Shown: positions 1 through 8,739 of the stretch, piece by piece
How positions within the stretch are numbered: the first letter of the stretch is position 1
Layout: each line of letters opens with the position of its first letter
NCBI RefSeq assembly: GCF_035688975.1
Contig: NZ_DASSMH010000059.1
Location: 1 to 64,000 of the forward strand
Reading direction: 5' to 3'
Length of the DNA: 64,000 nucleotides
Source: CALMNV01 sp035688975
GTDB lineage: Bacteria; Actinomycetota; Actinomycetes; Actinomycetales; Dermatophilaceae
Translations under genes and position numbers: made by a program
The notes under the pieces: model-generated
What the model was told of the DNA's origin: nothing
Database searches by the model: none
Seen by the model: the letters and a program-made list of their open reading frames with translations, nothing else

Positions 1-160
1 CATCGCCTACGGCTACCTCCTCACCTCGCCCCTGGGCTGGATCACGGCCCCGGTGCGCCGGCGCCTCTTCGGCCCCGACTCCGTCGCGCCCCCGCGCCGC
101 AAGAGCCCGTCCGTCCTGATGCCCGCCGCCGAGGACGACGAGGACGAGGCGGCGTACTAG
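1..160 (+). CDS. C-terminal end of an unidentified protein (partial)
   Basis: An open frame enters from the left edge and ends at TAG 158-160. About 52 residues are visible: a hydrophobic aromatic stretch (IAYGYLLTSPLGW), a basic stretch (APVRRRLFG), then an acidic tail ending EDDEDEAAY. This looks like the last membrane segment and cytoplasmic tail of an integral membrane protein. It points the same way as the following sufR. I cannot assign a family from this fragment. In mycobacteria the gene before sufR is a divergent mannosyltransferase, so the arrangement differs here. Confidence 0.6.
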   Translation, partial: IAYGYLLTSPLGWITAPVRRRLFGPDSVAPPRRKSPSVLMPAAEDDEDEAAY

Positions 161-224
161 CCCGTATGCCGCGCCGCGCGATGCCCCCGTGGGGGGCGGA
201 GTGGAGACCGTCAGGTATTTACGT

Positions 225-239
225 CACAATGGTGTTGTG
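225..239. promoter_or_regulatory. Inverted repeat at the sufR start, candidate SufR operator
   Basis: CACAA-TGGTG-TTGTG is a perfect 5-bp inverted repeat with a 5-nt spacer. Its left arm lies in a possible -10 hexamer (CACAAT 225-230), and its right arm runs into the GTG start codon at 237. Known SufR proteins repress their own suf operon by binding inverted repeats when their Fe-S cluster is present. Position and symmetry fit autoregulation. The assignment is inference. Confidence 0.5.
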
Positions 240-983
240 TTTATCGCCGAGCATGAGACGCGTGCGGCCAGGGACGGGGACCACTCCTCGCCCCTGGAGT
301 CGCGCACCCGCTCGCGCGTCCTGCACATGGTGTCCGCGGACGGCCCCATCACCGCCGCCGAGCTCGGCCGCCACCTGCACCTGACCCCGGCCGCGGTCCG
401 GCGTCACCTCGACGCGCTCGTGGACCAGGGAATGGTCGTGGCGCACGAGCCGTCGTCCGCCCCGCGCGGGCGGGGACGTCCGGCCCGCGCCTACGTCGTC
501 TCCGAGGCGGGCCACCGCTCGCTCGAGACCGACTACGACGCCCTCGCCGTCGAGGTGCTGCGCTACCTCGCCGAGCGGGTCGGCCCGGACGCGGTCGCCG
601 GCTTCGCCCGGGAGCGCCTGGCGGTCCTCGAAGAGCGGTATGCCGCCCGCCTCGCGACCGTCGGCAGCGACCTGCCTGCACGGGCCCAGGCGCTCGTGCA
701 GGCCCTCAGCGACGACGGGTTCGCCGCCACCGCCCGGCCCGTCGGGGCCAGCGCGCTCACCGGCATCCAGCTGTGCCAGGGTCACTGCCCGGTGCAGTCG
801 GTCGCCGAGGAGTTCCCGTCCTTCTGCGAGGCCGAGGCCGACGCGTTCTCGAGGATGCTCGGGGTCCACGTCCAGCGCCTCGCCACGCTCGCCGGCGGCA
901 ACCACGTCTGCACCACGTTCATCCCGACCACCGCCGTGGTCCGCACCCAGACCGATCACACCAAGGAGAGGTTCTCTTCATGA
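237..983 (+). CDS. sufR: SufR family Fe-S sensing transcriptional repressor
   Basis: About 248 residues. The N-terminal winged helix-turn-helix (DGPITAAELGRHLHLTPAAVRRHLDAL) is of the DeoR/ArsR-like type found in SufR. The C-terminal part carries LCQGHCPVQSV followed by FPSFC, giving the CX3C and CX12C cysteines expected to bind a [4Fe-4S] or [2Fe-2S] cluster. It heads the suf operon and overlaps sufB by 4 bp (ATGA), so it should repress sufBDCSUT when clusters are plentiful. The start is uncertain. GTG 237 is chosen because CACAAT lies 6 nt upstream, as in leaderless transcripts; an in-frame ATG at 189 or GTG at 201 would add residues with no family resemblance. Confidence 0.88.
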   Translation: MFIAEHETRAARDGDHSSPLESRTRSRVLHMVSADGPITAAELGRHLHLTPAAVRRHLDALVDQGMVVAHEPSSAPRGRGRPARAYVVSEAGHRSLETDYDALAVEVLRYLAERVGPDAVAGFARERLAVLEERYAARLATVGSDLPARAQALVQALSDDGFAATARPVGASALTGIQLCQGHCPVQSVAEEFPSFCEAEADAFSRMLGVHVQRLATLAGGNHVCTTFIPTTAVVRTQTDHTKERFSS

Positions 984-2401
984 GCACCAACATCGAGGAG
1001 CGCAACCCGGGCCTGAAGGACCTTGGCCGCTACGAGTACGGCTGGGCCGACACCGACGTGGCGGGGTCAGCGGCCCGGCGTGGGCTCAACGAGGAGGTCG
1101 TGCGCGACATCTCGGCGCGCAAGGGCGAGCCGGAGTGGATGACGAGGCTGCGCCTCAAGGGCCTCTCGCTCTTCGGCAAGAAGCCCATGCCGACGTGGGG
1201 CTCTGACCTCACCGGCATCGACTTCCAGAACATCAAGTACTTCGTCAAGTCGACCGAGAAGCAGGCCACCACCTGGGACGAGCTGCCGGAGGAGATCAAG
1301 AACACCTACGACCGGCTGGGCATCCCCGAGGCCGAGAAGCAGCGGCTCGTGGCCGGCGTCGCCGCGCAGTACGAGTCGGAGGTCGTCTACCACCAGATCC
1401 GCGAGGACCTCGAGGCGAAGGGCGTGATCTTCCTCGACACCGACACGGCCCTCAAGGAGCACGAGGACGTCTTCCGCGAGCACTTCGCGACGGTGATCCC
1501 GGTCGGCGACAACAAGTTCGCCGCGCTCAACACGGCCGTGTGGTCCGGGGGGTCGTTCATCTACGTGCCGCCGGGCGTGCACGTCGACATCCCGCTGCAG
1601 GCCTACTTCCGGATCAACACCGAGAACATGGGCCAGTTCGAGCGGACCCTCATCATCGCCGACGAGGGCTCCTACGTGCACTACGTCGAGGGCTGCACCG
1701 CGCCGATCTACAAGTCGGACTCGCTGCACTCCGCCGTCGTCGAGATCATCGTCAAGAAGAACGCCCGGGTCCGCTACACGACGATCCAGAACTGGTCCAA
1801 CAACGTCTACAACCTCGTGACCAAGCGCGCCACGTGCGAAGCGGGCGCGACGATGGAGTGGGTCGACGGCAACATCGGCTCCAAGGTGACGATGAAGTAC
1901 CCGGCCGTGTTCCTCCTCGGCGAGCACGCCAAGGGCGAGACGCTCTCGATCGCCTTCGCCGGGGAGGGCCAGCACCAGGACACCGGCTCCAAGATGGTCC
2001 ACGCCGCCCCGCACACGAGCAGCTCGATCGTGAGCAAGTCGGTGGCCCGCGGCGGCGGCCGGGCCTCGTACCGCGGCCTCGTCCAGGTCCTCGAGGGCGC
2101 GCACCACTCCGCGTCCACGGTGCGCTGCGACGCGCTGCTCGTCGACACCATCAGCCGCTCCGACACGTATCCCTACAACGACATCCGCGAGGACGACGTG
2201 TCCATGGGGCACGAGGCCACGGTGTCGAAGGTGAGCGAGGACCAGCTCTTCTACCTCATGTCCCGCGGCCTGGCCGAGGACGAGGCGATGGCGATGATCG
2301 TGCGCGGCTTCATCGAGCCCATCGCGCGCGAGCTGCCGATGGAGTACGCCCTCGAGCTCAACCGCCTCATCGAGCTCCAGATGGAAGGGGCCGTCGGCTG
2401 A
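980..2401 (+). CDS. sufB: Fe-S cluster scaffold protein SufB
   Basis: 473 residues, normal SufB length. SufB forms the SufBC2D scaffold in the cytosol, where Fe-S clusters are assembled with sulfur from SufS-SufU. The protein has the long SufB beta-helix core and a conserved cysteine in STVRCDALLVD (Cys383), matching the SufB cysteine that takes part in cluster assembly. The C-terminus (MEYALELNRLIELQMEG) is typical. ATG 980 overlaps the sufR stop, and AAGGAGAG at 962-969 is a good ribosome binding site. The stop overlaps sufD by one base, implying translational coupling. No intein is present, unlike in some mycobacterial SufB proteins. Confidence 0.97.
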   Translation: MSTNIEERNPGLKDLGRYEYGWADTDVAGSAARRGLNEEVVRDISARKGEPEWMTRLRLKGLSLFGKKPMPTWGSDLTGIDFQNIKYFVKSTEKQATTWDELPEEIKNTYDRLGIPEAEKQRLVAGVAAQYESEVVYHQIREDLEAKGVIFLDTDTALKEHEDVFREHFATVIPVGDNKFAALNTAVWSGGSFIYVPPGVHVDIPLQAYFRINTENMGQFERTLIIADEGSYVHYVEGCTAPIYKSDSLHSAVVEIIVKKNARVRYTTIQNWSNNVYNLVTKRATCEAGATMEWVDGNIGSKVTMKYPAVFLLGEHAKGETLSIAFAGEGQHQDTGSKMVHAAPHTSSSIVSKSVARGGGRASYRGLVQVLEGAHHSASTVRCDALLVDTISRSDTYPYNDIREDDVSMGHEATVSKVSEDQLFYLMSRGLAEDEAMAMIVRGFIEPIARELPMEYALELNRLIELQMEGAVG

Positions 2402-3681
2402 TGGGTCTGCTGGCTGACACGACCGAGACGGTCGGCGCCGACCGCGCCGACCGTTCCCGGGCCACCGCGCCCAGTGGGCCCACGGAGTCCGCCCCGCCCA
2501 CTCGGCCCACCGGGGCGAGAGGGGACGGCGCCGGGCTGGTCCCCGCCGCGTCGCGCGCGGAGCGCACCACGTCCTTCGACGTGGCCGACTTCCCGGTCCC
2601 GACCGGCCGCGAGGAGGAGTGGCGCTTCACGCCCGTCCGCGCCCTCGCACCCCTCTTCGCCGAGGGCGCGACCGGGGAGCTGCGGTGGGATGCCGAGCTG
2701 CCCGAGGGCGTGACCGTCTCCCGGATCCCCGAGGCCGCGGCCCGCGAGCTCGGCATCCTCGCCCCCCAGGACCGACCGGCCGCCCTCGCCGCCGGGACCG
2801 GTGACGCCACGCTCGTCGACGTCCCCGTCGAGGCGGAGCTGACCGAGCCGGTGCGCATCCGCCTCACCGGCCAGGGCTCGGAGGCGGCCCAGGGCCACAT
2901 CGTCGTGCGGACCGGGCGGCACTCGCGCGCCACCGTCGTCGTCGAGCACCAGGGCAGCGCGCAGTACTCCGAGCTGCTCTCCGTGGTCTCCGGGGAGGGC
3001 TCGGACCTCACCCTCGTCACGGTCCAGCGCTGGGACGACGACGCCATCCACGTCGCCGAGCACGACGCGCTCGTCGGTCGCGACGCCACCTTCCGGCACG
3101 TCGCCGTGAGCCTGGGTGGCCGCCTCGTCCGGCTCGCGACCAACGTGCGGTATGCCGGTCCCGGCGGCGACGCGACGCTGCTCGGGGTCTACTTCGCCGA
3201 CGCCGGCCAGCACCTGGAGCACCGCTCCTTCGTCGACCACAACGCGCCGCAGTGCGCGAGCCACATCACCTACAAGGGCGCGCTCCAGGGTGAGAACGCT
3301 CGCACCGTCTGGGTCGGCGACGTGCTCATCCGCGCCGAGGCCGAGGGCACCGACACCTACGAGGTCAACCGCAACCTGGTCCTCACCGAGGGCGCCCGCG
3401 CCGACTCGGTGCCCAACCTCGAGATCGAGACCGGCGAGATCGCCGGCGCCGGACACGCCTCGGCCACGGGCCGGTTCGACGACCTGCAGCTGTTCTACCT
3501 GCAGGCCCGCGGCATACCGGAAGACGAGGCGAAACGGCTCGTGGTCCGCGGCTTCTTCGCCGACATCATCCGCGCGATCCCGCTCGCCGACCTCCGCGAC
3601 GCGATGCACACCGCGATCGAGCAGGAGCTCGCGGCGACGGCATACGCCTCCACCGACAGCACCCCCACGAAGGAGAACTGA
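2401..3681 (+). CDS. sufD: Fe-S cluster assembly protein SufD
   Basis: 426 residues. SufD pairs with SufB on the SufBC2D scaffold. The C-terminal half shows the SufB/SufD beta-helix family pattern (ASHITYKGALQGENARTVW; YLQARGIPEDEAKRLVVRGF). Residues about 10-45 are a proline, threonine and charge-rich linker of low complexity not expected in the core fold. The start ATG shares one base with the sufB stop. The codons GGC-ATA-CCG near 3511 contain the rare Ile codon ATA as part of the octamer discussed in the findings. Confidence 0.95.
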   Translation: MGLLADTTETVGADRADRSRATAPSGPTESAPPTRPTGARGDGAGLVPAASRAERTTSFDVADFPVPTGREEEWRFTPVRALAPLFAEGATGELRWDAELPEGVTVSRIPEAAARELGILAPQDRPAALAAGTGDATLVDVPVEAELTEPVRIRLTGQGSEAAQGHIVVRTGRHSRATVVVEHQGSAQYSELLSVVSGEGSDLTLVTVQRWDDDAIHVAEHDALVGRDATFRHVAVSLGGRLVRLATNVRYAGPGGDATLLGVYFADAGQHLEHRSFVDHNAPQCASHITYKGALQGENARTVWVGDVLIRAEAEGTDTYEVNRNLVLTEGARADSVPNLEIETGEIAGAGHASATGRFDDLQLFYLQARGIPEDEAKRLVVRGFFADIIRAIPLADLRDAMHTAIEQELAATAYASTDSTPTKEN

Positions 3682-3685
3682 CCCG

Positions 3686-4453
3686 ATGACGACGCAGCAC
3701 ACGCTCGAGATCAAGGGGCTGACGGTCTCGGTCGCGACCGAGGACGGCCCCAAGGAGATCCTGCGCGGGGTCGACCTCACGGTGAGGTCGGGGGAGACCC
3801 ACGCCCTCATGGGCCCGAACGGGTCCGGCAAGTCCACGCTCGCCTACAGCATCGCCGGCCACCCGAAGTACACCATCACGGGCGGCACCGTGACGCTCGA
3901 CGGCGAGGACGTGCTGTCCATGACCGTCGACGAGCGGGCGCGCGCCGGCCTCTTCCTCGCCATGCAGTATCCCGTCGAGGTGCCGGGCGTCACCGTGAGC
4001 AACTTCCTGCGCACCGCCAAGACCGCCATCGACGGGCACGCCCCCAAGCTGCGCACGTGGGTCAAGGACGTCAAGGACGCCATGGGTAACCTGCGCATGG
4101 ACCCGACCTTCGCCGAGCGCAACGTCAACGAGGGCTTCTCCGGTGGTGAGAAGAAGCGGCACGAGATCCTCCAGCTCGAGCTGCTGAAGCCCAAGATGGC
4201 CATCCTCGACGAGACCGACTCCGGCCTCGACGTCGACGCGCTCAAGGTCGTGTCCGAGGGCGTCAACCGCGCCAAGAGCGACAACGCGCTGGGGGTCCTG
4301 CTCATCACCCACTACACGCGGATCCTGCGCTACATCCAGCCCGACTTCGTCCACGTGTTCGTCGACGGGCGGATCGTCGAGGAGGGCGGTCCGGAGCTCG
4401 CCGACCGCCTGGAGGACGAGGGCTACGACCGCTTCACCACCGCGCGGGTCTGA
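3686..4453 (+). CDS. sufC: Suf complex ATPase SufC
   Basis: 255 residues, the usual SufC length. It is the ABC-type ATPase that binds SufB and SufD and drives cluster assembly; it is not a transporter. Walker A is GPNGSGKST (about residues 40-48), the signature is FSGGEKKR and Walker B is MAILDETDSGLD. The H-loop histidine follows in LLITHYTRIL. The signature FSGGEKKR and the DETDSGLD box are characteristic of SufC. The ribosome binding site AAGGAGA lies at 3670-3676, and the gene starts 4 bp after sufD. Confidence 0.97.
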   Translation: MTTQHTLEIKGLTVSVATEDGPKEILRGVDLTVRSGETHALMGPNGSGKSTLAYSIAGHPKYTITGGTVTLDGEDVLSMTVDERARAGLFLAMQYPVEVPGVTVSNFLRTAKTAIDGHAPKLRTWVKDVKDAMGNLRMDPTFAERNVNEGFSGGEKKRHEILQLELLKPKMAILDETDSGLDVDALKVVSEGVNRAKSDNALGVLLITHYTRILRYIQPDFVHVFVDGRIVEEGGPELADRLEDEGYDRFTTARV

Positions 4454-4454
4454 C

Positions 4455-5786
4455 ATGACCGGCGTCCCGACGTTGCTCCCGGAGCGGGAGCTCACCGCGA
4501 TCCGCGGCGAGTTCCCGATCCTGGAGCGCACCGTGCGCGGCGGCGTGCCCCTGGTCTATCTCGACTCGGGCGCCACGTCGCACAAGCCCCGCGCGGTCCT
4601 GGACGCCGAGCGCAGCTTCTACGAGCGGTCCAACGCGGCGGTGCATCGAGGGGCGCACCAGCTGGCCGAGGAGGCCACCGACGCCTTCGAGGGCGCGCGC
4701 GAGGCGATCGCGCGCTTCATCGGCGCGCCCGCGGCCGAGCTGGTCTTCACCCGCAACGCCACCGAGGCGATCAACCTCGTCGCCTACGCCTTCTCCAACA
4801 CGGCTCCCACGGACGCGCCCAAGGACGAGCGCTTCACCCTCGGCCCCGGTGACGAGGTGCTCGTCACCGAGATGGAGCACCACGCCAACCTCGTTCCCTG
4901 GCAGGAGCTCTGCCGGCGCACCGGGGCGACCCTGCGGTGGGTGCCCGTCACCGCGGACGGCCGGCTCGACCTCGGGCGCCTCGACGAGCTGCTCACCGAG
5001 CGCACCAAGGTCTTCGCCGTCGCCCACGTGTCCAACGTGCTCGGCACCATCAACCCCGTGGCGCAGCTCGCCGAGCGGGCGCACGCCGTGGGGGCCCTGG
5101 TCGTCGTCGACGCCTGCCAGTCCGTGCCGCACCTGCCGGTCGACGTCGCGGCGCTCGGCGCCGACTTCCTCGCCTTCAGCGGCCACAAGCTGTACGGCCC
5201 GATGGGGGTGGGCGCCCTGTGGGGCCGCGCGGAGCTCCTCGACGTCATGCCGCCGTTCCTCACGGGCGGGTCGATGATCGAGCTCGTGACGATGGAGCGC
5301 TCGACGTGGGCGCCGGCGCCGCAGAAGTTCGAGGCCGGGGTGCCCAACGCCGCGCAGGCCGTGGGGCTCGCCGCCGCCGTCGCGTGGGTCGAGCGGATCG
5401 GCCTCATGCGGATCGCCGCGCACGAGGCCGCGCTCGTCGAGCGGCTCCTCGCCGCGCTCGCCGCGCGTCCGTGGGTGCGGGTCGTCGGCCCCCCGGCGGG
5501 CGTGCCCCGGGGCGGTGCGGTGGCGTTCGTCGTCGAGGGCGTGCACCCCCACGACGTCGGCCAGGTGCTCGACGACGCCGGCGTGGCCGTGCGCGTCGGC
5601 CACCACTGCGCGTGGCCGCTGCACCGGGTCCTCGGCGTGACGGCCACGACCCGTGCCTCCTTCGCCGTGCACAACACTCCGGCGGACGTCGACACGCTCG
5701 TCGAGGCCCTCGACCGCGTGCCCACCATCTTCGGCATCGACGTGCCGGCGGACCCCGGTCCGCGCACGGCGGCGGAGGTCGGTTGA
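4455..5786 (+). CDS. sufS: SufS family cysteine desulfurase
   Basis: 443 residues. This PLP enzyme takes sulfur from L-cysteine, leaving alanine, and passes the persulfide to SufU. The PLP lysine is Lys245 in FSGHKLYGPMG; the aspartate and histidine of the cofactor pocket lie in VVVDACQS and EMEHHANLVPW. The catalytic cysteine is Cys385 in VGHHCAWP, the class II desulfurase loop. It starts 1 bp after the sufC stop and is followed by sufU, the usual Gram-positive pairing. Confidence 0.96.
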   Translation: MTGVPTLLPERELTAIRGEFPILERTVRGGVPLVYLDSGATSHKPRAVLDAERSFYERSNAAVHRGAHQLAEEATDAFEGAREAIARFIGAPAAELVFTRNATEAINLVAYAFSNTAPTDAPKDERFTLGPGDEVLVTEMEHHANLVPWQELCRRTGATLRWVPVTADGRLDLGRLDELLTERTKVFAVAHVSNVLGTINPVAQLAERAHAVGALVVVDACQSVPHLPVDVAALGADFLAFSGHKLYGPMGVGALWGRAELLDVMPPFLTGGSMIELVTMERSTWAPAPQKFEAGVPNAAQAVGLAAAVAWVERIGLMRIAAHEAALVERLLAALAARPWVRVVGPPAGVPRGGAVAFVVEGVHPHDVGQVLDDAGVAVRVGHHCAWPLHRVLGVTATTRASFAVHNTPADVDTLVEALDRVPTIFGIDVPADPGPRTAAEVG

Positions 5787-5787
5787 C

Positions 5788-6270
5788 GTGGACCTCTATC
5801 AGGAGCTCATCCTCGAGCACTCCAAGCGCCCCCGGCACGCCGGGCTGCGCGACCCGCACATCGCCGAGGTGCACCACATCAACCCCACCTGCGGCGACGA
5901 GGTGACCCTCCGCGTCGACCTGGCCGGCACCGGCGAGGACGCCGTCGTCAGGGACGTGTCGTATGCCGCCCAGGGCTGCTCCATCTCGGTCGCGTCGACG
6001 TCGGTGCTCGCCGAGGAGCTCATCGGCCGACCGGTCGCGCAGGCCCTCGACACCGTCGCCGCGATGCGAGACATGCTGACCTCCCGCGGCCAGGTCGAGG
6101 GCGACGAGGAGGTCCTCGGGGACGGCGTCGCCTTCGCCGGTGTCTCCCGTTATCCCGCGCGGGTCAAGTGCGCCCTGCTCGGCTGGACCGCCTTCACCGA
6201 CGCCCTCGCCCGCGCCGGCGTCGACCTCCACCGCCTCACCGCCCCCGCCACGCAAGGAGCGCAGTCATGA
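5788..6270 (+). CDS. sufU: SufU zinc-dependent sulfurtransferase
   Basis: 160 residues. SufU accepts persulfide sulfur from SufS by zinc-ligand swapping and delivers it to SufBCD. Zinc ligand motifs are NPTCGDEV (Cys35, Asp37), a cysteine in AAQGCSIS, and one in RVKCALLGW. The insertion between motifs sets it apart from IscU. Start is GTG 5788, directly after the sufS stop. The last bases overlap sufT by 4 bp. Confidence 0.95.
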   Translation: MDLYQELILEHSKRPRHAGLRDPHIAEVHHINPTCGDEVTLRVDLAGTGEDAVVRDVSYAAQGCSISVASTSVLAEELIGRPVAQALDTVAAMRDMLTSRGQVEGDEEVLGDGVAFAGVSRYPARVKCALLGWTAFTDALARAGVDLHRLTAPATQGAQS

Positions 6271-6593
6271 GCCAGACCACCACGCCGCCCAACGTCGCAG
6301 ACGTCGAGGAGGCCCTGCGCGACGTCGTCGACCCCGAGCTCGGCATCAACGTCGTCGACCTCGGCCTCGTCTACGGCATCACCGTCGACCAGCAGGCCCA
6401 TGCGGTCATCGACATGACGTTGACCTCGGCGGCGTGCCCGCTCACGGACGTCATCGAGGACCAGACCGCGCAGGCCCTCGAGGGCCTGGTCGCGACGCAC
6501 CGGATCAACTGGGTGTGGATGCCGCCGTGGGGCCCGGACAAGATCACCGAGGACGGGCGCGAGCAGCTGCGCGCGCTCGGCTTCAACCTCTGA
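6267..6593 (+). CDS. sufT: SufT/MIP18 (DUF59) Fe-S assembly factor
   Basis: 108 residues, a single DUF59 domain. The family matures Fe-S proteins downstream of the scaffold. The pattern is clear: EALRDVVDPELGINVVDLGLVYGI at the start, the cysteine in SAACPLTDVIEDQ, and the closing WMPPWGPDKITEDG box. ATG overlaps the sufU stop (ATGA), so it is the last gene of the suf operon. No terminator hairpin was found directly after it, so read-through into the next gene 31 bp downstream is possible. Confidence 0.93.
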   Translation: MSQTTTPPNVADVEEALRDVVDPELGINVVDLGLVYGITVDQQAHAVIDMTLTSAACPLTDVIEDQTAQALEGLVATHRINWVWMPPWGPDKITEDGREQLRALGFNL

Positions 6594-6624
6594 GGGCGCC
6601 CCTGGGGCGGAGCCCAGGACGGGC

Positions 6625-7260
6625 ATGAGCGGCCGGGTCGTCGAGGTCGACCCGGGACGGTGGGACCGGTGGGTGGCGGGCTTCGTCGCCCGGCACGGCC
6701 CCGTCGACGTCGAGCGTTCCGCCACGGGCGACGCAGCGCTTCTGCGGGTCCTCGCCGCGGACGGCGCCACGGCCACCGCCCAGGGCTTCGAGCACGACCC
6801 CCTCGGGCTGGTCCTCGTCCGCCGCGGAGGGTATGCCGTGGGCCTGGCCCGCGGGCCACGCCTGCTCGCCTCCAAGGTGGGCACCCGCCGGGTGCAGTCG
6901 CGCACCGCGGCCGGTGGGTGGTCGCAGCAACGCTACGCGCGCCGCCGCCGCAACCAGGCCGACGAGCTCGTGGCCGCCGTGGCCGACCACGCCCGCCGGA
7001 TCCTGCTCGGGCACGCCGAGTCCCCGTCCCGAGGAGCGAGCGGCATACCGCACGGGCTCGTCGTCGGTGGAGACCGCACCCTCGTCCGGGAGGTCCTCGA
7101 CGCCCCGGCCCTGCGGGCGCTGCGGGTCCTTCCGCGCCGGGAGCTGCCCGACCTGCGGGACCCCGACCGCACCGTCCTCGAGGCGGCGCTGCGGCGCGGC
7201 CGGGCGCTGCGCGTCGTGCTCACCGATCCCCACCTCCCAGACAACTGGGGGGCCAGGTAG
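6625..7260 (+). CDS. acVLRF1-type peptidyl-tRNA hydrolase (actinobacterial Vms1-like release factor)
   Basis: 211 residues. Members of the VLRF1/Vms1 family act on stalled large ribosomal subunits and release the nascent peptide from its tRNA. The diagnostic stretch is KVGTRRVQSRTAAGG followed by WSQQRYARRRRNQ, with the catalytic glutamine in the SQQR motif (Gln101/Gln102). The fold resembles eRF1 domain 2. It follows sufT closely and may be co-transcribed. Its last codons (PHLPDNWGAR) lie inside the first copy of a hairpin-forming 25-bp repeat, so the gene end and the terminator region are fused. Confidence 0.85.
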   Translation: MSGRVVEVDPGRWDRWVAGFVARHGPVDVERSATGDAALLRVLAADGATATAQGFEHDPLGLVLVRRGGYAVGLARGPRLLASKVGTRRVQSRTAAGGWSQQRYARRRRNQADELVAAVADHARRILLGHAESPSRGASGIPHGLVVGGDRTLVREVLDAPALRALRVLPRRELPDLRDPDRTVLEAALRRGRALRVVLTDPHLPDNWGAR

Positions 7261-7298
7261 CGCTATAGCGATACCCCACCTCCCAGACAACTGGGGGG
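7228..7298. repeat. Two direct 25-bp copies of a hairpin repeat between convergent genes
   Basis: The 25 bases at 7228-7252 recur exactly at 7274-7298. Each copy contains the hairpin CCCAG-ACAA-CTGGG. The spacer holds the 10-bp palindrome CGCTATAGCG (7261-7270). Copy one encodes the C-terminus of the acVLRF1 gene; copy two sits just past the end of the convergent metallopeptidase gene. It probably works as a bidirectional terminator. A uridine tract is lacking, as is common in high-GC actinobacteria. Confidence 0.75.
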
Positions 7299-7303
7299 AG
7301 AGG

Positions 7304-8269
7304 TCAGCTGACGGTGTCGACCCCGAAGGTGTTGCACTGGTTGAGGTCGCCGGTCTCCCAGCCCCGGGTGAACCACGTCATCCGCGCCCGCGCCGAGCCG
7401 TGGGTCCACGACTCGGGCGTGACCCGGCCCTGGGTCTTCTGCTGGATCCGGTCGTCACCGACGGCCGACGCCGCCGACAGGGCCGACTCGATGTCCTGCT
7501 GGGTGATCGGCTTGAGCATGGTGCGGCCCTGCGCGTCGGTCGTCTCCGTGGCGTGCTTGACCCACGTGCCCGCGAGGCAGTCGGCCATGAGCTCCATGCG
7601 GACCGAACCCGAGTTGGGGCCCTGCGGATCCTGCTGGGCCTTGTTGAGGATGCCGAGGAGGTCCTGGACGTGGTGGCCGTACTCGTGGGCGATGACGTAT
7701 TCCTTGGCCAGCTGCCCGCCGTCCGCCCCGAACTTGCTCGTCAGCTCGGCGAAGAAGGAGGCGTCGACGTAGACCTTGGCGTCGAGCGGGCAGTAGAACG
7801 GGCCGACCTGGTTGCTCGCCGTGCCGCACGCCGACTGCGTCCGTCCCTGGTAGATGACGGTCCGGGCCATCTCGTAGTTCATCGAGTACTTCGGCAGGGT
7901 CTTGCCCCAGTAGTCCTGGACGCTGTTGACGGTCGCGATGATGAGGCACACGTCGTTGCGGTTGGCGTCGGCGCCGCTCTTGCACTGGGAGAAGCTCGAG
8001 GAGCGCACCTCTCCGGCCGCGCCCACCTGCTCGGCCTGCAGCTGCTGCCCGGGCAGCCCCTGATTGCCGCCGCTCGTGTCGCCGACCCCGCCTCCACCGA
8101 GCAGGTTCTGGCCGCCGAAGACCAGCGCGAGGACGAGCAGAACGAGGCCGCCGATGCCGCCGCCGACCTGGATGCCTCCCGGGAATCCACCACCGCCACC
8201 CCCGTAGCCGCCACCGCCGCCGCTCTCGACCTGGGAGGTGTCGAGCTGCGCGTCCTCGTTGAAGCTCAT
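7304..8269 (-). CDS. Neutral zinc metallopeptidase (YpfJ family)
   Basis: 321 residues. The N-terminal 30 residues are a glycine-rich tail (QVESGGGGGYGGGGGG), followed by one transmembrane helix near residues 35-57 (GGIGGLVLLVLALVFGG). An extracytoplasmic protease domain follows. The zincin motif HEYGHH in VIAHEYGHHVQDLL gives two zinc ligands and the catalytic Glu; a downstream MELMADCLAGTW supplies the third ligand. Length and order match the YpfJ family, which lacks a well-defined substrate. A likely promoter (TAGTGT) lies about 40 nt upstream, with GGGAGAAAG as ribosome binding site. It is convergent with the preceding gene. Confidence 0.92.
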   Translation of the reverse strand: MSFNEDAQLDTSQVESGGGGGYGGGGGGFPGGIQVGGGIGGLVLLVLALVFGGQNLLGGGGVGDTSGGNQGLPGQQLQAEQVGAAGEVRSSSFSQCKSGADANRNDVCLIIATVNSVQDYWGKTLPKYSMNYEMARTVIYQGRTQSACGTASNQVGPFYCPLDAKVYVDASFFAELTSKFGADGGQLAKEYVIAHEYGHHVQDLLGILNKAQQDPQGPNSGSVRMELMADCLAGTWVKHATETTDAQGRTMLKPITQQDIESALSAASAVGDDRIQQKTQGRVTPESWTHGSARARMTWFTRGWETGDLNQCNTFGVDTVS

Positions 8270-8739
8270 CTGCCTGCTTTCTCCCTCGGGCTCGGTCGCA
8301 CGCCCACACTAGTCGGCGTCCCGGCCGGGCCTCTTCGATGGAGTTCCGCGATTTTCCCTCTTGACAAACACCAATTGGGCTAGATTGACCGTGTTGTCGG
8401 AGGTGCACCAGTGCCGCTGGCAATGACGATCTTTCTCGGCCCTTGTGGGAGAGCCGGGATTCAGGGGGAACGTCGGGGTACATGACGGGTCGCGGTCCTC
8501 GCGGCACGTCGGGGGATGCAGCTCAGGCACGGCGCAACGTGACCTGCGACCACGTCCTGCCGCCTTTGGCGGCAGCGGGTCGGCGGAAAACGTTCGCGCC
8601 CAACCGAGCTGCGTCGTGGTCGTCGCCATGAGGTGACGGCCGCATGAGGTTCGCGCTCGACACGGGTCCTGGTGGGGGGCCGTCGTGGACGCGGGCCTGG
8701 GGTCAACTTTGTCATTTCGACTTCCGGGGGGAATTTGTC
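8270..8739. other. 470-bp intergenic leader upstream of the PelG-like gene
   Basis: No convincing gene here. On the plus strand TTGACA (8361-8366) is followed by TAGATT (8381-8386), a promoter-like pair with a short 14-bp spacer. A clean hairpin CTGCCGCC-TTT-GGCGGCAG lies at 8557-8575. The region is less GC-rich near 8340-8400 than its surroundings. If transcription starts near 8393 the leader is about 350 nt, long enough for RNA control. I looked for c-di-GMP or c-di-AMP riboswitch cores and found none I could support. Confidence 0.45.

Noticed and set aside
8387..8739. Riboswitch for c-di-GMP or c-di-AMP in the PelG-like leader
   Set aside because: I could not find the conserved cores of either class; only one simple hairpin is clear.
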